A stretch of 43,878 bases of DNA from Candidatus Omnitrophota bacterium (GTDB lineage Bacteria > Omnitrophota > Omnitrophia > Omnitrophales > JACQQS01): assembly GCA_016206925.1 (NCBI GenBank), contig JACQQS010000011.1, positions 1-43,878 of the forward strand, read 5' to 3'. The position numbers were made by a program, and so were the translations under genes. The notes under the pieces are model-generated. The model ran no database searches and was not told the DNA's origin. It was given only the letters and a program-made list of their open reading frames with translations. Numbering within the stretch: the stretch's first letter is position 1; each line of letters begins with the position of its first letter. This document shows positions 32,207 to 41,525 of this stretch, piece after piece.

Positions 32207-33591
32207 GTGAGGCCCTATGGGGGAGCCGCTTTAAAGAAGGCCTCGATTCCGAAGCAAAGGCGTTTAGTTATTCTCTTGCTGTTGACGGCGAACTCTTCGG
32301 TGCCGAGATCAAGGTAAACGTTGCTTATGCTTCCATGCTTACAAAATGCGGCCTGATTAGCAAAAAGGAAGGTGAGCAGATTGTTCGCGGCCTCGAGGCG
32401 GTAGAGGCCGAGTTTAAATCCTCGGATTTTTATGAGTTGACCGGTCCATATGAGGATGTTCACACGCTTATTCAATCTGAGCTTGAAAAGAGAGTCGGCC
32501 CCGTTGCCAAAAAATTGCATATGGGGCGCAGCCGGAACGATTTGGTTGCGACGAGCACGCGAGTCTACGTCAAGGAACGGATTTCTCAGGTTCTCGAGCA
32601 GTTGGAATCGTTTCAGCGGGAGTTGTTGAATGTAGCAGGGAAAAATTCCAAGACGCTGTTTCCCGGTTACACACATCTCCAAAGAGCGCAGGTGGTCAGT
32701 TTTGCGCATCATCTGCTTGCATATGTGGAAATGCTTGAACGCGACAGGGGGCGGTTCCAGGATGCCGGGGACCGCATGGACGAGCTGGTTCTGGGTTCGG
32801 CGGCGCTGGCGGGAACGTCGATTCCGATTGACCGGGAATTTTTACAGAAGATGCTCCGGTTTCAGCGCATTGCCCAAAACAGCATGGACGCAGTTTCGGA
32901 CCGCGACTTTGTCCTGGAAACGCTTTCTGCACTGGCAATTTTATTTGTACATCTTTCGCGCTTTGCGGAAGATCTGATTCTGTGGACCGGCAGTGAATTC
33001 GGATACATTACGGTTGCGGACCGTTACTCAACGGGTTCAAGTCTTATGCCGCATAAGAAAAATCCGGACATGCTTGAGCTGGTGAGGGGAAAGACCGGAA
33101 CAGTTTACGGAAGTTTACTTTCCGTGCTGGTTACGATGAAAGGGATTCCGCTGACTTACAACCGTGACATGCAAGAAGATAAAAAACCGCTGTTTAGTGC
33201 CTTGCGCGAGGCGGTCAGCTCTTTGGGCATTCTGAGCTCGGTTGTGAAGTCCATGAAAATCAATCAAGAAGCGATGCGAAATGCATTAAAAGACGACCGC
33301 CTTTATGCTACGGATCTGGCGGAGTATCTTGTCCTAAAGGGCGTGCCTTTTAAAGATGCCCACCGTGCTGTGGGAGAATTGGTGCTGGTTGCGGAGAAGA
33401 AGGGAAAATCTTTGCGGGAACTTTCTTTAGAAGACTTCAGGAGCGCCAACCCGAAATTTGGTTCTGATGTGAAACAGTTGTTTTCACCCGAACGCTCCGT
33501 GAATGCCAAGAAATCAAAGGGATCTACGTCGGCCGAGAGCGTCAAGGAACAGATTGCATTTTGGAGGAAGCGTTTTCGTGCTCATTCATGA
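32170..33591 (+). CDS. argH: Argininosuccinate lyase with repeat-derived N-terminus
   Basis: 473 residues from ATG 32170. It splits argininosuccinate to arginine and fumarate. Family landmarks: ALWGSRF near the start, HMGRSRNDLVATSTR, FPGYTHLQRAQ and the catalytic GSSLMPHKKNPDMLEL. Normal enzymes begin two residues before the LWG motif. Here the frame is open back to an ATG at 31966 inside argG (541 residues in all), and that stretch is made of REP-like and R repeats. I prefer ATG 32170 because GAGGGG lies 9 nt upstream, but that ribosome site is itself repeat-derived, and the first residues (MSDSRVRGNDRGR) are translated repeat. The original start region seems to have been replaced. Confidence 0.9.
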   Translation: MSDSRVRGNDRGREALWGSRFKEGLDSEAKAFSYSLAVDGELFGAEIKVNVAYASMLTKCGLISKKEGEQIVRGLEAVEAEFKSSDFYELTGPYEDVHTLIQSELEKRVGPVAKKLHMGRSRNDLVATSTRVYVKERISQVLEQLESFQRELLNVAGKNSKTLFPGYTHLQRAQVVSFAHHLLAYVEMLERDRGRFQDAGDRMDELVLGSAALAGTSIPIDREFLQKMLRFQRIAQNSMDAVSDRDFVLETLSALAILFVHLSRFAEDLILWTGSEFGYITVADRYSTGSSLMPHKKNPDMLELVRGKTGTVYGSLLSVLVTMKGIPLTYNRDMQEDKKPLFSALREAVSSLGILSSVVKSMKINQEAMRNALKDDRLYATDLAEYLVLKGVPFKDAHRAVGELVLVAEKKGKSLRELSLEDFRSANPKFGSDVKQLFSPERSVNAKKSKGSTSAESVKEQIAFWRKRFRAHS

Positions 33592-34843
33592 GTTTCGTTA
33601 CAAAGGCAGTGATCTTTACTGCGAAGGTGTTAAGCTTGCCGATCTGGTCGATGAAGTCGGCACGCCGTGCTACGTGTACAGCTACAAAACGTTCATTGAG
33701 CATTTTGAACGCTTAAAGAAGGCTTTTGGGTCTATTCAGCCTCTCATCTGCTATTCGATGAAGGCCTGCTCTAATCTGGCATTGGTGCGCGCCCTCGTAA
33801 AAAAGGGCGCCGGGCTTGACATTGTTTCGGGAGGGGAGCTCTTCCGCGCTAAAAAAGCGCTCTGCCGCGGCGAAAAGGTTGTCTTTGCCGGCGTCGGGAA
33901 AAGCGACGGCGAGATTAGAAAAGCATTGGAGGTCGGCGTTCTCCTTTTTAATGTGGAGTCGGAGTCCGAGCTAAACGCGATTCAGAGAATCGCTTCATCA
34001 TTAAAGAAGCGCACTTCTGCGGCCCTTCGTTTAAACCCAAATATTGGCGCTGGAGGGCATGCGTATACAACAACGGGCGGCTATTTGAGCAAGTTCGGGA
34101 TTGACTTTGAAACAGCGCAAACGCTCTTTTTGAAAAGGTATCGCTGGCCGGATGTGCATCTGTGCGGAGTTCATGTTCACATCGGTTCGCAAATTCTCGA
34201 AACCCGCCCTTTTGTGGAAGCGCTCAAGAGAACGCTTAAGTTTATCGAGAAGATCCGGTTGCGCGGGGTGAAAATTCAATATCTTGATTTCGGCGGCGGG
34301 CTCGGAATTATCTACGACCGGGAACGAGCGCAGTCACCGGCCGATTATGCGCAGGGTCTCGTTCCTTTTTTCCGGAAATCAAAATGCAAAATTATTCTGG
34401 AGCCCGGGCGTTTCATTTCGGGAAACAGCGGTGTATTCTTAACAAAAGTGCAGTACGTAAAGCCCACAGCGAAGAAACGTTTCATTATTGTTGACGGAGC
34501 CATGAATGATTTGGTGCGGCCGGCTCTGTATGGATCGTTTCATGACATATTTCCGGTTCGGAGAAACGGACAGGCCCGGAAAATCCTGGCAGACGTGGTC
34601 GGCCCGGTTTGCGAAAGCGGGGACTTCCTGGCTAAAGACCGTAGACTCCCGGAAGTCAATGAGGGAGAATATCTTGCCGTCCTCAGCGCGGGTGCTTACG
34701 GGTTCAGCATGTCGAGCAATTATAATTCGCGGCCGCGCGCCGCAGAGGTGCTTGTAAAAGGCAGCCGGTTTTACGTGATTCGCAGGAGAGAATTGTTAAA
34801 CGACCTGGTGCGCGGAGAGCGCATCCCCGCATTTTTAAGGTGA
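33578..34843 (+). CDS. lysA: Diaminopimelate decarboxylase
   Basis: A 421-residue PLP enzyme that makes lysine from meso-diaminopimelate. The PLP lysine is in YSMKACSN, HVHIGSQI and FGGGLGI bind cofactor phosphate, and CESGDFLA supplies the partner-subunit cysteine. The GTG start at 33578 lies 14 nt inside argH and has a GGAGG ribosome site about 11 nt upstream. It links the arginine genes to the diaminopimelate genes in one transcript. Confidence 0.95.
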   Translation: MLIHEFRYKGSDLYCEGVKLADLVDEVGTPCYVYSYKTFIEHFERLKKAFGSIQPLICYSMKACSNLALVRALVKKGAGLDIVSGGELFRAKKALCRGEKVVFAGVGKSDGEIRKALEVGVLLFNVESESELNAIQRIASSLKKRTSAALRLNPNIGAGGHAYTTTGGYLSKFGIDFETAQTLFLKRYRWPDVHLCGVHVHIGSQILETRPFVEALKRTLKFIEKIRLRGVKIQYLDFGGGLGIIYDRERAQSPADYAQGLVPFFRKSKCKIILEPGRFISGNSGVFLTKVQYVKPTAKKRFIIVDGAMNDLVRPALYGSFHDIFPVRRNGQARKILADVVGPVCESGDFLAKDRRLPEVNEGEYLAVLSAGAYGFSMSSNYNSRPRAAEVLVKGSRFYVIRRRELLNDLVRGERIPAFLR

Positions 34844-34851
34844 GGCAGGGT

Positions 34852-35664
34852 GTGAAGAAAATTAAATTTCATAAAATGGTGGGCGCAGGCAACGACTTTG
34901 TCGTTATCGACCACCGGAAAAACGCGCTCAGAAATGTCAAAGACCTGACAAGAGAAATCTGTGACCCGCACTATGGTATCGGCGCGGACGGGCTCGTCTT
35001 GCTGGAAGATTCCAGAAAAGCTGATCTGCGCATGCGCATTATCAACGCAGACGGTTCGGAAGCGGAGATGTGCGGGAATGCGACACGTTGCGTTGCTCTT
35101 TATGCCGAAGCGCAGATGGGCAAGGGGAAAAAACTGAGCATTGAGACGAGAGCGGGTGAAATCCGGACGGAGATTTTGGGCAGCCGCCGCGTGCGGAGTA
35201 ACTTTACCGCGCTGCGAGATTACCGGACAAGGTCCAAAATACGCGTACTGGGTAAAGAATTCTCCTATTATTCTGTCGATACGGGCGTGCCGCACGCGGT
35301 GATTTTTGTGAAAAACCTGGCGAAATTTCCTGTAGTGGAAGTAGGCCGGGCCGTTCGCTATCATAAGCAATTTTGGCCACGTGGCCAAAATTGCGATTTT
35401 GTTCAAATTAAAAATGCGCACACCCTTCTTATCCGCACTTACGAACGCGGCGTTGAGGATGAGACACTGGCGTGCGGGACAGGTGTGGTAGCTTCGGCGG
35501 TGGTGAGCGTGGTCGAAGGATTCTGCAAGACACCCGTAAAATTAATCACGCGAAGCGGCGAAGCATTGATCGTTAATTTTAAAATGGACAGATGTTGTAT
35601 TCAAAACGTCACACTCGAAGGCCCCGCAAAATTCATCTGCGAAGGTACTTTTCTTTCAAAATAG
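34852..35664 (+). CDS. dapF: Diaminopimelate epimerase
   Basis: 270 residues. It converts LL- to meso-diaminopimelate with two cysteines, seen in EMCGNATRC and ACGTGVVAS. MVGAGNDFVVID at the N-terminus is standard, so I start at GTG 34852; GTG 34840 would add four residues and overlap the lysA stop. The coding sequence contains a 28-bp perfect palindrome (35367-35394) in the stretch read HKQFWPRGQNCDF, where relatives have a FPxGTNVNF motif. Confidence 0.94.
   Translation: MKKIKFHKMVGAGNDFVVIDHRKNALRNVKDLTREICDPHYGIGADGLVLLEDSRKADLRMRIINADGSEAEMCGNATRCVALYAEAQMGKGKKLSIETRAGEIRTEILGSRRVRSNFTALRDYRTRSKIRVLGKEFSYYSVDTGVPHAVIFVKNLAKFPVVEVGRAVRYHKQFWPRGQNCDFVQIKNAHTLLIRTYERGVEDETLACGTGVVASAVVSVVEGFCKTPVKLITRSGEALIVNFKMDRCCIQNVTLEGPAKFICEGTFLSK
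35367..35394. repeat. 28-bp perfect palindrome inside dapF
   Basis: gcaattttggccac (35367-35380) followed at once by its exact reverse complement. No loop, no mismatch. It encodes part of a conserved DapF segment. Possible regulator site, cruciform or chance. Confidence 0.7.
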
Positions 35665-35759
35665 TTTTAAAACGGAGGATTTGTGAACAAAACGGGAGAG
35701 TTAATTTTCCTTATAACACGTGAATAGAATGATCGTTCAGGAAGTGATATTATTTGGCT

Positions 35760-36089
35760 ATGGCGAAGAGACAGACAAAAGATCTTCTATTTGATGTTTT
35801 AACACCACTCGGCTTTCGTGTGTATGTCAGTCGGTCATACTGGAATATTATCGTTAGTGTTAAGCATCCTGTTATGTCTGGACATGAAAAGGAAGTCCAG
35901 CGCACGCTTCAAAGTCCTGACGAAATTCGCCGGAGCAGAAAAGATGCTGCCATTTATTTGTTTTATAGAGTGCAGGGTAAAGGACGATGGACTTGTGCTG
36001 TGAGTAAGAAGGCTAACGGTGAAGGATTTCTTGTTACAGCTTATCCGACAGATTCAATTAAAGTAGGAGAGAAAGTATGGCCCAAATAA
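35760..36089 (+). CDS. Small DUF4258-like protein, possible toxin
   Basis: 109 residues from ATG 35760 (TTG 35754 is an alternative, 9 nt after an AGGAAG). The central VKHPVMSGHEKEVQRTLQSPDEIRRSRKD and the YLFYRVQGKGRWTCAVSK and GEGFLVTAYPTDSIK strands resemble small DUF4258/BrnT-like proteins with a suspected RelE/barnase-type fold. Such proteins are commonly paired with DUF2283, as here. A toxin role is inference. The pair interrupts the dapF-dapA order. The 95 nt before it hold no clear promoter. Confidence 0.6.
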   Translation: MAKRQTKDLLFDVLTPLGFRVYVSRSYWNIIVSVKHPVMSGHEKEVQRTLQSPDEIRRSRKDAAIYLFYRVQGKGRWTCAVSKKANGEGFLVTAYPTDSIKVGEKVWPK

Positions 36090-36289
36090 AAGTGTTTTAC
36101 GATCATAAGGGAAATACTCTGACCGTTTGGTTTGGCGAGCCTAAAAAGGAATATGTCTGTGAAGAAACAGCGGAAGAAGTTATCCTTATAAAGGATAAGG
36201 CTGGGCATATTTTGGGATTCGAAAAACTGAATTTTGAAGTTGCCAAACCGGAGCAGCTTCGGGTTGCTTTCGAGACCATCACTCAATAA
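36077..36289 (+). CDS. DUF2283-family protein, possible antitoxin
   Basis: 70 residues. The pattern IKVFYDHKGNTLTVWF, then EETAEEVILIKDKAGHILGFEKLNF, is the DUF2283 fold of short beta strands. It overlaps the upstream gene by 13 nt and has an AGGAGA ribosome site, so it is coupled. DUF2283 genes are frequent second genes of small stress or toxin-antitoxin-like pairs; the function is not established. Confidence 0.75.
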   Translation: MAQIKVFYDHKGNTLTVWFGEPKKEYVCEETAEEVILIKDKAGHILGFEKLNFEVAKPEQLRVAFETITQ

Positions 36290-36370
36290 AACGAGCTCAA
36301 ACTACGAACATCGCTCGTGAATAGTACAGCTGATGGCTGAAGCTGTTAGCTAAAATTCTTGGAGGTTTCC

Positions 36371-37279
36371 ATGTTTCAAGGTTCAATGGTGGCGCTGGTT
36401 ACACCGTTCCGGGATGGTTCGATCGATTGGGACACACTCAAGAAATTGGCGGATTGGCATATGGATCAGGGGACGGACATTATCATTCCCTGCGGTACGA
36501 CCGGCGAATCGGCGACGATGTCGCATGAAGAACACCGGGCTGTGATGGATTTTGTCATCGAACATGTCGATGGACGCGTGCCGGTGATTTGCGGCGCGGG
36601 TTCTAATTCTACGGAAGAAGCCGTCGGTCTAGTGAAGCACGCCAAAAAAGCGGGAGCAGCGGGCGTACTGGTTGTGACGCCTTATTACAACAAGCCGACG
36701 CAAGAGGGGCTTTACCGGCATTATGAATACATTGCCGGAAAAGTTGACATTCCCATCGTGCTTTACAATGTTCCGGGAAGAACGGGGGTTTCCATTTCGC
36801 CCCAGACGGTTGCGCGGCTTCGGAAGATTCCCAATATCGTTGCTATTAAAGAAGCCAGCGGAAGCATCGAGCAAACCTGTCAAATTCTAGATCTCTGCGA
36901 TATCACCGTGATCAGCGGGGAAGATGCATTGACCTGGCCGCTTATGGCGGTAGGCGCGAAAGGCGTGATTTCGGTTACCGCCAATGTGATGCCCGGCCGC
37001 GTTTCAAAAATGGTTCACGCGGCACTGGAAAAAGACATGGAAACGGCCAAGCGCCTGCATCGGGAATTATTCCGGTTAAACAAGGTCATGTTTATCGAAA
37101 CCAACCCCATTCCGGTCAAGACCGCTCTTGGCATGATGGGACTTATCAAACCGGAGTTGCGCCTTCCGCTTTGCGAAATGTCTTCTGCAAACAAAGAAGA
37201 GCTTTCGCGCGTCTTAAAAGAGTTGAAGGTTTTTGCCGATACATCAACGCAGAGAAAAAAAGTGGGCTCCAAGAAATGA
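36371..37279 (+). CDS. dapA: 4-Hydroxy-tetrahydrodipicolinate synthase
   Basis: A 302-residue TIM-barrel aldolase that condenses pyruvate with aspartate semialdehyde. The Schiff-base lysine is K160 in VAIKEASG; CGTTGESATMSHEEH and the Tyr of YYNKPTQEGLYRHY complete the site. The start is ATG 36371, with TTGGAGG upstream. It overlaps dapB by 4 nt (ATGA). Its substrate comes from asd at 16 kb. Confidence 0.96.
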   Translation: MFQGSMVALVTPFRDGSIDWDTLKKLADWHMDQGTDIIIPCGTTGESATMSHEEHRAVMDFVIEHVDGRVPVICGAGSNSTEEAVGLVKHAKKAGAAGVLVVTPYYNKPTQEGLYRHYEYIAGKVDIPIVLYNVPGRTGVSISPQTVARLRKIPNIVAIKEASGSIEQTCQILDLCDITVISGEDALTWPLMAVGAKGVISVTANVMPGRVSKMVHAALEKDMETAKRLHRELFRLNKVMFIETNPIPVKTALGMMGLIKPELRLPLCEMSSANKEELSRVLKELKVFADTSTQRKKVGSKK

Positions 37280-38082
37280 AACCGTTGCGCATTGCCGTTG
37301 CCGGCGCCATGGGCCGGATGGGAAGGGCCATATTGAATTTGGCGGGGAAGAATTCTTCCTTCTCTATCCGCGGCGCGCTCGAATCCGCTTCGCACCCTTT
37401 GCTGGGGGAGAACCTGAGCAATCTTCTGGGAATTCCGCATCAAAACTCTCTCTTGACGGACAGGCCCGAAGCAGCGTTGAAACCGGCCCGCGTACTCATC
37501 ACGTTCACCAATCCCCGAGCCACGATGGACCATGTCGATGCCTGTTTGCGCTGGAGAAAGGCGCTCGTCATTGGGACAACGGGGTTGGCGTCCGCGCAGG
37601 TCAAGCGGATTCAGGCGGCTGCCAAGAAAATTCCCATCCTGTTTTCTCCAAATATGAGTGTCGGAGTAAATCTTCTTCTCATGCTGACCGCCCTTGCTTC
37701 GAAAAAGCTGGGCCCTGCTTATGACCTTGAAATCGTGGAATCGCACCACGGCATGAAGAAGGACGCACCCAGCGGAACTGCATTGAAGATAGCAGAGGTG
37801 GCTGCATTTGCGCGGGGCGTTTCGTTAGACAAGGTTGCGGTGTATGGACGAAAAGGCATGACGGGTGCGCGTAAGCGGGGCACGATTGGCATTCACGCCG
37901 TTCGCGGCGGCGACGTTATCGGAGAGCATACGGTTGAGTTTATGGCTGCGGGTGAGCGCATCGGTCTTTTTCATAAAGCGACGTCACGGGACGCGTTTGC
38001 GAGCGGAGCCCTTTTGGCCGCGCAGTTTGTGGCCAAAAAGAAAAACGGCCTCTGGTCGATGAAAGATGTTCTCGATATTTAG
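37276..38082 (+). CDS. dapB: 4-Hydroxy-tetrahydrodipicolinate reductase
   Basis: 268 residues. It reduces the DapA product with NAD(P)H. The N-terminal IAVAGAMGRMGRAI binds the cofactor, and ESHHGMKKDAPSGTALK carries the catalytic His and Lys. The length is standard from ATG 37276, which overlaps the dapA stop. The window has dapA, dapB, dapF and lysA but no dapL, dapD, dapC or dapE, so the middle of the pathway is encoded elsewhere. Confidence 0.96.
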   Translation: MKPLRIAVAGAMGRMGRAILNLAGKNSSFSIRGALESASHPLLGENLSNLLGIPHQNSLLTDRPEAALKPARVLITFTNPRATMDHVDACLRWRKALVIGTTGLASAQVKRIQAAAKKIPILFSPNMSVGVNLLLMLTALASKKLGPAYDLEIVESHHGMKKDAPSGTALKIAEVAAFARGVSLDKVAVYGRKGMTGARKRGTIGIHAVRGGDVIGEHTVEFMAAGERIGLFHKATSRDAFASGALLAAQFVAKKKNGLWSMKDVLDI

Positions 38083-38090
38083 CAAACTGA

Positions 38091-38117
38091 TTGCAGGCAT
38101 CGCTTATTTCTTATAAA
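38091..38117 (+). promoter_or_regulatory. Possible promoter of the lipoprotein gene
   Basis: TTGCAG (38091-38096), a 15-nt spacer, TATAAA (38112-38117), followed by AT-rich sequence. The spacing is short. It would serve the gene at 38165. Confidence 0.35.
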
Positions 38118-38164
38118 ATAGCGTCTCTTCAAAATCGTTAGCCAACCGACACGGAGACTTAAAA

Positions 38165-38626
38165 ATGAGACAGGGACTGATTTCGTTTTTAATCGTATTC
38201 ATATTAATGAGCGGAACAGGTTGTTCATTTCTGAAGAAGAATTTGGCGGATGAAGGTCTGCCCGCAGATCGCGAGCTTGTTTTCGATAAGGCAAAAGATT
38301 ATACCTATTTGGTAGTTCTGGATTCGATCATGATGCTGCCGGGCTGGGAGCTTCAGTTTACCGACAAGTCATCCGGGAAAGTCGAAGTTTACGACACGCG
38401 CTTTAGGGAAGTCACCAATTCTGACGAAAGAGTTGTGACTATTTGGGTTAAGCCCGTTGAACGCAATAAGACAGCAGTTTCATTGGACAAAGCATCCACC
38501 ATGAAATACCGCGCCAACGAACTTCTCGATGCCATCGAAGACCGGATGGGGCGTGTCGCGAGTCAAATCATAAAACCTTCTCCGCAGGATCAGCAGCAGC
38601 TCGCCATGCAGGCGGGCGCCGCCTAA
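38165..38626 (+). CDS. Lipoprotein of unknown function
   Basis: 153 residues. A basic start, a hydrophobic segment and SGTGC (Cys at residue 20) form a lipoprotein signal. The mature part ([32 protein letters not shown]...) alternates strands and helices and resembles small periplasmic or outer-membrane lipoproteins, but no family was recognised. A GGAG site lies upstream of the ATG. It stands between dapB and uvrA as a probable separate unit. Confidence 0.75.
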   Translation: MRQGLISFLIVFILMSGTGCSFLKKNLADEGLPADRELVFDKAKDYTYLVVLDSIMMLPGWELQFTDKSSGKVEVYDTRFREVTNSDERVVTIWVKPVERNKTAVSLDKASTMKYRANELLDAIEDRMGRVASQIIKPSPQDQQQLAMQAGAA

Positions 38627-38673
38627 TTTCTTTTTTCGGCTTCCTTTCATAAGAACCTGTCGGGTTTAAATTC

Positions 38674-41445
38674 ATGAATGCCATATCAGCGCGCGGGGTT
38701 CGTGTCCACAATTTAAAAAACATTGATGTGACCATTCCGCACCGTAAGCTGGTCATTATTACCGGCGTCAGCGGCTCCGGAAAATCATCGCTTGCCTTCG
38801 ACACGCTCTATGCCGAGGGTCAGCGCCGTTACATCGAAAGCATGTCCTCTTACACCCGCCAGTTCCTGGAACGTATGGAAAAACCGGATGCGGACAGCAT
38901 CACCGGAATGCTTCCTGCCATAGCGATCGAATCGAAAAACTTCATTTCCAACGCGCGCTCAACCGTCGGTACTCAGACGGAACTGAACGACTTCATGAGG
39001 CTTCTCTTTGCGCGTGCAGGTCAAACCGTCTGCCGCCAATGCGGGCAGCCTGTTAAAAAAGAACCTGCCGGTGAAGTGGCCAAAGGCTTATTGGAAAGGC
39101 TTTCGGGTCAAACCGTCCTCATTAACTTTGAGATCCCGCTCGAGGCAAAGGCCAAGAAGTATCTGAAAGAAGCGTTGGAGGAGTTGTCCAAACAAGGGTT
39201 TACGCGTCTGTATGATAAGAACGCTGTAAAATCGCTCGATGAAGTGCGCATTTCGTCACTGAAATCATTGGAGCGTATTACGGTCGTTGTTGATCGGATC
39301 CCGATCAAGCCGGATTCAAAGCCGCGGATAACGGAATCGCTTGAAACAGCTTATCATCATGGGCGCGGTCAGCTTGTTGTGGTTACCGACGGCGCCGAGG
39401 AACGGCACTCCGAACATTTTCATTGCGCTAAGTGTATTCTGAATTACCCTCTCCCCACACCCCACATGTTTTCGTTTAATAGCCCGCTCGGCGCCTGTCC
39501 GGCCTGCCAGGGATTTGGGCGGGTGATCGTCATTGACATGAATCTGGTAGTGCCCGACCCCAGTAAGTCGCTGGCCGGGGGCGCCATCGAGCCCTGGACC
39601 AAACCGAGCGCGCATTGGGAATTTTATCAGTTGAAAAAATTTTGCCAGAAAACCGGAATCCCGTTTGATAGGCCTTGGAATAAACTCACACAGAAACAGC
39701 GCGATGTCGTTCTGAACGGGGGCGGAGATTATTTCGGGGTCAAAGATTTCTTTGAATATCTTCAGAAGAAAACGTACAAGATGCACGTGCGTGTTTTTCT
39801 GGCAAAATACAGAAGTTTTGTTCCCTGTGAGCAATGCAAAGGGCTCAGATTGAAGCAGGAAGCTTTGTGTGTTTATGTGGGTGGCAAGAATATCGCGGAG
39901 ATTTCCGAATTGACGATCCATGAAGCCAAGCAATTTTTCGGCGGCCCCTCCCTTCCCGATTTTGAAAAGAGCGCGGCGGAGCCCGTTTTATTTGAAATTC
40001 GCAACCGCCTGGCCTTTCTGGATGAAGTTGGCCTTGGATATCTTACGCTTAATCGTTCCTCGCGCACACTTTCGGGAGGCGAGGCGCAGCGAATTCATTT
40101 GGCAACGTCCCTCGGCTCGGCGCTTGTGGACACGCTCTATGTTTTGGATGAACCCAGCATCGGTCTTCACGAAAGGGATAATTTACTTTTGATCGGCCTT
40201 CTCAGGAAACTGCGCGATTTAGGCAACTCGGTGGTGGTTGTGGAGCATGACAAGGCCATGATCGAAGCGGGAGATGAAATCATTGATATGGGTCTGCATG
40301 CCGGTAAAGACGGCGGCGAGGTGATTTTTCAAGGCGCTATTCCAGATTTGCTTAACGACTCCCGGTCTATTACAGGCGCATACCTCAGCGGGCGTGAGAA
40401 AATAGCCATCCGCTCAAACGGCCGAAAGCTTGCGGCGGGAAAAAGGAAAATCGTTCTAGAAGGAGCCGCAGAGCATAATTTGAAAAATATCCGCGCCGAA
40501 ATTCCTCTGGGAAAATTCTGTGTTTTAACGGGCGTTTCCGGTTCTGGGAAAAGCACCCTGCTTTACGACATTTTGTACAAAAATTACCTGCGCTTTCGGG
40601 GCAGGCCGGTGAAGGAAATAGGCCGGCTCGAGAAGGCTTTCGGATTTGAGCTTATCGACGATATGATTTTGATCGATCAATCACCCATCGGCCGGACTCC
40701 GCGTTCAAATCCCGCTACCTACAGCGGCATGTTTGACGAGATTCGGCAGGTATTTGCCCGCACCAAAGAGGCGCGGCAGAAAAAGATGACGGCGGGCTCT
40801 TTTTCGTTTAACGTTGACCGCGGGCGGTGCCAGAAATGCAAGGGTGACGGAAAAGTCAAGGTGGAGATGCACTTTCTTGCGGATATATTTATCGATTGCG
40901 ATACGTGTAACGGCACACGTTACCAGGAGCACGTGCTGAACGTTTTTTTCCGCGGAAAGAATATTCATCAAGTCTTAAATTTAACGGTCCGCGAAGCCAT
41001 GGATTTTTTTGCATACCAGGAAGGGATCCAGTCAAAACTCCGTGTCTTGGATGATGTGGGGCTCGGATACCTGCGTTTGGGTCAGTCGGCAAACACGCTC
41101 TCATCTGGCGAAGCGCAGCGCTTGAAATTATCGCAGCATCTGATCGAACGGCCGCAGCAGAAATTGCTTTATCTTTTTGACGAGCCAACCACGGGCCTTC
41201 ATTACAATGATATCCGGTATCTGATGGGAGCGTTTGAGCGGCTTCTTCAGGGCGGCCACTCTATTCTGATTATTGAGCACAATATGGAAGTCATTAAATG
41301 CGCGGATTGGATCATCGATTTGGGACCGGAGGCCGGCGAAAAAGGCGGGTCCGTCGTTGCGGTGGGTACGCCTTCTGAAATTGCCGGGATCCAGAATTCC
41401 CACACGGGTCAATGCCTGAAATCCTACCTATCGTTCCCAAACTAA
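38674..41445 (+). CDS. uvrA: Excinuclease ABC subunit A
   Basis: A 923-residue damage-sensing ATPase of nucleotide excision repair. Two ABC modules: Walker [10 protein letters not shown] near residue 30 and GVSGSGKST near 623. The first signature is LSGGEAQR; the second reads LSSGEAQR. Zinc sites are seen in CAKC...CPAC (about 252-282) and CQKC...CDTC (about 720-750). The UvrB-binding and insertion domains lie in the expected order. The length is slightly short of the usual 940. No strong Shine-Dalgarno precedes the ATG. Confidence 0.95.
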   Translation: MNAISARGVRVHNLKNIDVTIPHRKLVIITGVSGSGKSSLAFDTLYAEGQRRYIESMSSYTRQFLERMEKPDADSITGMLPAIAIESKNFISNARSTVGTQTELNDFMRLLFARAGQTVCRQCGQPVKKEPAGEVAKGLLERLSGQTVLINFEIPLEAKAKKYLKEALEELSKQGFTRLYDKNAVKSLDEVRISSLKSLERITVVVDRIPIKPDSKPRITESLETAYHHGRGQLVVVTDGAEERHSEHFHCAKCILNYPLPTPHMFSFNSPLGACPACQGFGRVIVIDMNLVVPDPSKSLAGGAIEPWTKPSAHWEFYQLKKFCQKTGIPFDRPWNKLTQKQRDVVLNGGGDYFGVKDFFEYLQKKTYKMHVRVFLAKYRSFVPCEQCKGLRLKQEALCVYVGGKNIAEISELTIHEAKQFFGGPSLPDFEKSAAEPVLFEIRNRLAFLDEVGLGYLTLNRSSRTLSGGEAQRIHLATSLGSALVDTLYVLDEPSIGLHERDNLLLIGLLRKLRDLGNSVVVVEHDKAMIEAGDEIIDMGLHAGKDGGEVIFQGAIPDLLNDSRSITGAYLSGREKIAIRSNGRKLAAGKRKIVLEGAAEHNLKNIRAEIPLGKFCVLTGVSGSGKSTLLYDILYKNYLRFRGRPVKEIGRLEKAFGFELIDDMILIDQSPIGRTPRSNPATYSGMFDEIRQVFARTKEARQKKMTAGSFSFNVDRGRCQKCKGDGKVKVEMHFLADIFIDCDTCNGTRYQEHVLNVFFRGKNIHQVLNLTVREAMDFFAYQEGIQSKLRVLDDVGLGYLRLGQSANTLSSGEAQRLKLSQHLIERPQQKLLYLFDEPTTGLHYNDIRYLMGAFERLLQGGHSILIIEHNMEVIKCADWIIDLGPEAGEKGGSVVAVGTPSEIAGIQNSHTGQCLKSYLSFPN

Positions 41446-41513
41446 ACACTTGCATCTAAAGCGGTTATCGTTTTAATTCTGAGAACAATTCGTAATGATT
41501 TAAAGTCTTAGAG

Positions 41514-41519
41514 TATAAT
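41514..41519 (+). promoter_or_regulatory. -10 box directly before the acidic protein gene
   Basis: A perfect TATAAT ends 6 nt before the ATG at 41526; no good -35 was seen. Transcription would start at or near the ATG itself, giving a leaderless message, and no ribosome site is present. Confidence 0.4.
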
Positions 41520-41525
41520 TATCAC

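Noticed and set aside
36325..36345. acagct / agctgt inverted repeat before dapA as a riboswitch
   Set aside because: Six base pairs with a large loop and no lysine-riboswitch features.
36371..38082. Long frames opposite or beside dapA and dapB (for example 37015-37749 minus, 37233-37724 plus)
   Set aside because: Shadows of two secure genes.
39316..39933. 205-codon minus-strand frame opposite uvrA
   Set aside because: Shadow of uvrA.
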